From an uncultured Paraprevotella sp. (lineage in GTDB: Bacteria > Bacteroidota > Bacteroidia > Bacteroidales > Bacteroidaceae): a stretch of 56,296 nucleotides of DNA. This document shows, one piece after another, positions 53,326 through 56,296 of the stretch (its first letter is position 1; the number at the start of each line of letters is the position of its first letter). A model generated the notes under the pieces. The model was not told the DNA's origin. It saw only the letters and a list, made by a program, of their open reading frames with translations, and searched no databases. Made by a program: the position numbers and the translations under genes. The stretch is taken from positions 1 to 56,296 of the forward strand of contig CALULQ010000024.1 in assembly GCA_944321525.1 (NCBI GenBank), given 5' to 3'.

Positions 53326-54957
53326 TTATTGTTCTGTTCCTACTCCGCTTCCATCATATACCACCGTCTTATCCAAAGTTTCGCCCGTGTAGCAATAGAC
53401 GATGCTGCTCTTGATGCTGCCTGCGCCGGGATTGATGGCACTCGCTGCCTCTGGTGTCGCAGTTGGAAATGTATGATGACCAGGCCAGCCGATATAGTCG
53501 GCAGGATTTCCGTTACTTCCTCTATGCGCATAAATATCACTATCAACAATCGTGACTACAGGCAAATTAGTTCCGGGGGATCCTATAGCATCATATCCAC
53601 AACCTATACCTGCTGTAGATGCCGTCGGTCCAGAGAACCCAAAAGCATGGACTTCTGCATTATTAATGGTTATTGTCCCACAACTGGCAGTCCCTGTACT
53701 GCCTATGCCGGGTGAAACATCCCCTGAGCCATCTCTACCGCCATAGGATGTAACAGAAACATTGGTAATATAGATATTACCGCAATTTGCATAAGATCCA
53801 GTAGACTCATCAATTACGTATCCGCCAATTCCGCTACCTCCATTACTGCCCGTTACAGTCAATTCGTCATCCCAGCTGCTGCCAGTGATAGTTACAGTGC
53901 TACCCTGTGCTACATAGATGCCCGCGCCACTTCCAGCCGTAGTGATGGTATTGTCGCCCTCCACTTGTATAGTCGGGCTTCCGCTTGTGATGCTGATGGC
54001 ATTTCCACTGCCCACGCTGAGTGAAACATCTTTCAGCGTCACATTGCAAGTACCTGTGATGGTTATGGGTTGGTCGCTCGCACCTGTAATGGTTACATCT
54101 GTGTTTATATTGCCAGCGTCCACCGGGTTACCATCATTATCCACAATGGAGAATTTCGGTTTTACATTGATATTCACCTCATGCACATGCCCTGCCTGCG
54201 GCATGACTGTCTGCGTAAGTTGGCAATTCACATTCCCGTTCAGGCGGAAATCCTTGATTTCCACGTCCGGCACTACGTTGGCTTCCCAATAGGTCTGGCC
54301 GTTGTACGTGGCTTGGCGCATGGCGATGTACCCCTCATCGGTGCCTGCCGTCACGTTTCCCTCGGCGACGGTGCAGGACGTGCGGCTTTTCACGCTGACG
54401 GAGGTCACCTCGCCAGCCTTTGCCCCTTCCAGCTTCACCCGTATCTTGGCAAGCTGGTGCCGGAAAGTCAAGGTGATGTTTTCCGTCTGGTAGTTCGCTT
54501 CCACCTCGTCCGCTTTCAGCACGTATGCAAGCCCGTTGTCTGTTGTTTGGTTGGCAAGGGTCACAGCAAACATATCCGATGACGTATTTGAGCCTTTAAG
54601 ATTGGAATACCAAGCGTTGACAGATGAAGTTTCCGTTGTATGCCACCACAGATTCGCAGTACTGGCGATGATTTGGTTACCAAACAACGTGTATGTTGAT
54701 TCCGCATCATTTCCTCCTCCCGTCACTTTTACGATTACCATGTCGGGGTTTCGCTCGTTCCAGGTACTCCCCATACCATCGGATGTTTCCGTTATGCGGG
54801 TCTGCGGCAAGGCTTCTGCCACCTGTACGGAGGCTATGGTGATGGGGTACACCCCTTCGGGCAACGCCGCGCCTTGCTCCGCCAGTTCGTCCTGCGTACA
54901 AGCGGCAAGTGCGAATGCCGCCAAACATAGTGATAAGGTATGTTTCATATCGCTCAT
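53326..54957 (-). CDS. Fimbrillin-like lipoprotein with beta-helix-type C-terminal region
   Basis: The start is MSDMKHTLSL or 3 codons later; the lipobox LAAC follows at about residue 19, so the protein is lipidated and exported. Residues about 35-270 have the Mfa/fimbrillin-like pattern (PQTRITETSDGMGSTWNERN, LTFRHQLAKIRVKLEGAKAGEVTSVSVKS, GHVHEVNINVKPKFSI). The rest (about 285-543) is Gly/Ser/Thr/Ile-rich with repeats such as GNAISITSGSPTIQVEGDNTI and GSGIGGYVIDES, suggesting a parallel beta-solenoid. A fimbrillin fused to a solenoid is consistent with a tip or adhesive subunit. It reads in the same direction as the other fimbrillin-like gene at the window edge. Confidence 0.8.
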   Translation of the reverse strand: MSDMKHTLSLCLAAFALAACTQDELAEQGAALPEGVYPITIASVQVAEALPQTRITETSDGMGSTWNERNPDMVIVKVTGGGNDAESTYTLFGNQIIASTANLWWHTTETSSVNAWYSNLKGSNTSSDMFAVTLANQTTDNGLAYVLKADEVEANYQTENITLTFRHQLAKIRVKLEGAKAGEVTSVSVKSRTSCTVAEGNVTAGTDEGYIAMRQATYNGQTYWEANVVPDVEIKDFRLNGNVNCQLTQTVMPQAGHVHEVNINVKPKFSIVDNDGNPVDAGNINTDVTITGASDQPITITGTCNVTLKDVSLSVGSGNAISITSGSPTIQVEGDNTITTAGSGAGIYVAQGSTVTITGSSWDDELTVTGSNGGSGIGGYVIDESTGSYANCGNIYITNVSVTSYGGRDGSGDVSPGIGSTGTASCGTITINNAEVHAFGFSGPTASTAGIGCGYDAIGSPGTNLPVVTIVDSDIYAHRGSNGNPADYIGWPGHHTFPTATPEAASAINPGAGSIKSSIVYCYTGETLDKTVVYDGSGVGTEQ

Positions 54958-55011
54958 ATTTAGTTTCCTTTTTTATGAGCGCACGTTGAAAGGAATGTGT
55001 GGGAAGAGGAA

Positions 55012-55494
55012 TTATTCCAATGGATAAAGATTGTTCTTTACCAAATCATAGAAGGCGGCAACGAGTTGCCGGGCATTGGGATTGTCCCGATGTATGTACA
55101 AGGATACATATAGCATATAGTCATCCGTAGCCGATGAAGCATCGTATTTTTGTATATTGCCATCGTTATATTGCATGAACCAGCGCGAGAACAACATTTC
55201 CCGTTTCTTCTCCTTCCCGTCGAGGTTGTCGCATATCATAATCATGGCATTCTCATTGTGCCTGAAAAACTGCTGCAAGATATGGATGATGGTCAGTGCG
55301 ATGCGCCTGTCCATAGGATGGGGAGTATCTTCCTCCGGCTCAATGCTGAACGTATAGACATTAGTAAAGGCCGGATGATAACAGGAATAATCAAGGAAAT
55401 AGGCATGGTAAGTAATGCCATGCCTTGTTGTGAAAGAGTAGGTCAAATCCGCTTCTTCCGCAATCTCATAAGGGAGTAGCGAATTTGATTCCAC
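55012..55494 (-). CDS. DUF6169-like cytoplasmic protein
   Basis: This 160-residue protein without signal peptide or membrane span starts MESNSLLPYEIAEEADLTYSF. Visible features are an N-terminal beta-rich part, IALTIIHILQQFFRHNENAMIMICDNLDGKEKKREMLFSRWF in the middle, and a helical end. I associate it from memory with DUF6169; its function is unknown. Its start lies inside the end of the 49-residue gene (overlap of 29 bases), so the two are translated from one message. Location between two fimbrillin-like genes, with its own promoter, suggests an inserted cassette. Confidence 0.7.
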   Translation of the reverse strand: MESNSLLPYEIAEEADLTYSFTTRHGITYHAYFLDYSCYHPAFTNVYTFSIEPEEDTPHPMDRRIALTIIHILQQFFRHNENAMIMICDNLDGKEKKREMLFSRWFMQYNDGNIQKYDASSATDDYMLYVSLYIHRDNPNARQLVAAFYDLVKNNLYPLE

Positions 55495-55615
55495 GTTGTT
55501 TTGCCAGTTTTGTCAAGTCTTCGCCATTCTGAATGCAACGACGAATGGCTCGTTTATCCTCCAACATACGCTGGAAGATGTTTGCCTCTTCTTTTATCAC
55601 ATTCTTCTGATTCAT
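55466..55615 (-). CDS. Small helical protein (49 aa) overlapping the DUF6169-like gene
   Basis: I place the start at 55615 (MNQKNVIKEEANIFQRMLED), 24 bases after a minus-strand TATCTTTG at 55639-55646. A longer frame to 55693 would cross this promoter. The protein is charged and helical, ending KLAKQRGIKFATPL. Its 3' end overlaps the start of the DUF6169-like gene by 29 bases in another frame. The small-first, larger-second layout with overlap resembles toxin-antitoxin or modulator pairs, but no family supports that. Function unknown. Confidence 0.6.
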   Translation of the reverse strand: MNQKNVIKEEANIFQRMLEDKRAIRRCIQNGEDLTKLAKQRGIKFATPL

Positions 55616-55638
55616 AAGCTTATACTTTATTCTATGGG

Positions 55639-55646
55639 CAAAGATA
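55639..55646 (-). promoter_or_regulatory. -7 element of the 49-aa / DUF6169-like pair
   Basis: Reads TATCTTTG on the minus strand; the first start codon follows 24 bases later. Confidence 0.55.
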
Positions 55647-55817
55647 ATACTTTTCCCGGAGAAATCCGTCTTTCCTCCACATAAATCTTTCAAAGAACGC
55701 TCTGGTTATTATCTACATTGTGCCATCGGCGGCTGCGACACCGCCCGATGCACCTTTTTATTTTATAGGGTGCGTCTCCGTGCTTACGCTCGCGGCACGG
55801 GATGGCTTTGGGTGGGT

Positions 55818-56296
55818 TTACATTTCGGCATCACCGCTTCCGGTCGAGCCGCTCGTCCACGGTGTGATGGTGCATCCGCTGACCACAAGCCTGTTCTTCT
55901 TCACCGTGATGGTGCAGGTGTATGTATAACCGGCTTGGAGGTTCGGATTGATGGCATCACTATTATAATACGTCTGTCCATTTATGCCAACTTTTACATT
56001 CAGAGCCTTGTTCGTGAGGTCTTGCGGCAGGAGGATGAGGGAGTAGGTGCGTGTGGTTGCGGCATCCGTGTATTTGCAACCGCTGATGTCCCAGCTATCC
56101 AACGGTTCTCCGGTGAGGGCTGTCGTTCCATCTGTCACGTTGAATGTCCCGTCGTGTACCAGTCCGCCGAGGTTGAACGAACCGCCAAAAATATCACTTT
56201 CATTAAATCCGTCCATAAAAGATGTTTGGAACACCACGTTCAGTTGCGCCATCTTGTGGTGGAAAGAGTGGTCTGCCCCGCCGCTTGCCGTGTTGT
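55818..56296 (-). CDS. Fimbrillin-like protein, 5' end beyond window
   Basis: The frame is open to the window edge, reading GGADHSFHHKMAQLNVVFQ there. The internal methionine at 56252 is not the start. The visible 159 residues contain a fimbrillin-type core strand region (HHKMAQLNVVF, GTFNVTDGTT, RTYSLILLPQDLTNKALNVKVGINGQTYY) and end YTYTCTITVKKNRLVVSGCTITPWTSG. This closing pattern is typical of Bacteroidales fimbrillin family proteins. It precedes the small gene pair on the same strand and is part of the accessory fimbrillin region. Confidence 0.8.
   Translation of the reverse strand, partial: NTASGGADHSFHHKMAQLNVVFQTSFMDGFNESDIFGGSFNLGGLVHDGTFNVTDGTTALTGEPLDSWDISGCKYTDAATTRTYSLILLPQDLTNKALNVKVGINGQTYYNSDAINPNLQAGYTYTCTITVKKNRLVVSGCTITPWTSGSTGSGDAEM

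Overview
The window comes from a GC-rich member of the Bacteroidales (Bacteroidota). The evidence is a SusC/SusD pair, many lipoproteins, a PorT-like protein, fimbrillin-type lipoproteins, and the -33 TTG / -7 TAnnTTTG promoter style seen in front of many genes. I cannot fix the genus from sequence alone. C-terminal tails of the form VYxLQG...GxYI followed by a basic end occur on several secreted proteins, which fits Prevotellaceae or other Bacteroidales with type IX-like sorting signals.

Layout. 1-5.7 kb: partial tRNA-Met(CAU), an LptF/LptG-family permease, ribBA, a 767-bp mobile-element-like repeat (copy A) and an aspartate aminotransferase. 5.7-14.8 kb: an apparent operon of a met-zincin protease, SusC, SusD and a secreted propeller-like protein; I read it as a peptide or protein-derived nutrient uptake locus. 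15-21 kb: two tiny membrane-protein genes, then two paralogous secreted zinc-protease-like genes with matching promoters. The larger paralogue is broken by a one-base frameshift. 21-25 kb: an 8Fe-8S-type ferredoxin, a PorT-like barrel, a 5'-nucleotidase split into two genes, and rplS. 25-36 kb: housekeeping genes (CvfB-like RNA-binding protein, LolD-like ATPase, TcdA, cation/proton antiporter, asd, FKBP isomerase, glycyl-tRNA synthetase, topoisomerase IV subunit A). 36-46 kb: DUF3316 protein, S41 peptidase lipoprotein, tRNA-Leu(UAG), a PI-PLC-like lipase, and a rhamnogalacturonan-degradation cluster (PcRGLX/YetA-like lyase, GH105, DUF4861). 46-51 kb: a TonB-dependent receptor paired with a beta-helix lipoprotein, and a conserved membrane protein of unknown function.

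51-56 kb is accessory in character: repeat copy B, a HigB/HigA toxin-antitoxin pair, a truncated amidase remnant, fimbrillin-like lipoproteins, and a DUF6169 gene overlapping a 49-residue gene. Its base composition is visibly less GC-rich than the core.

Two repeat families stand out. One is a roughly 760-bp element with imperfect terminal inverted repeats, present at 3523-4289 and 51515-52270 in the same orientation, with an apparent 8-bp target duplication at copy A and no transposase. The other is a family of intergenic palindromes built on GTACTCGAGTAC at five sites, carrying one or two core units and lying in either orientation. I regard these, the protease paralogues and the small overlapping gene pair as the least-explained parts of the window.
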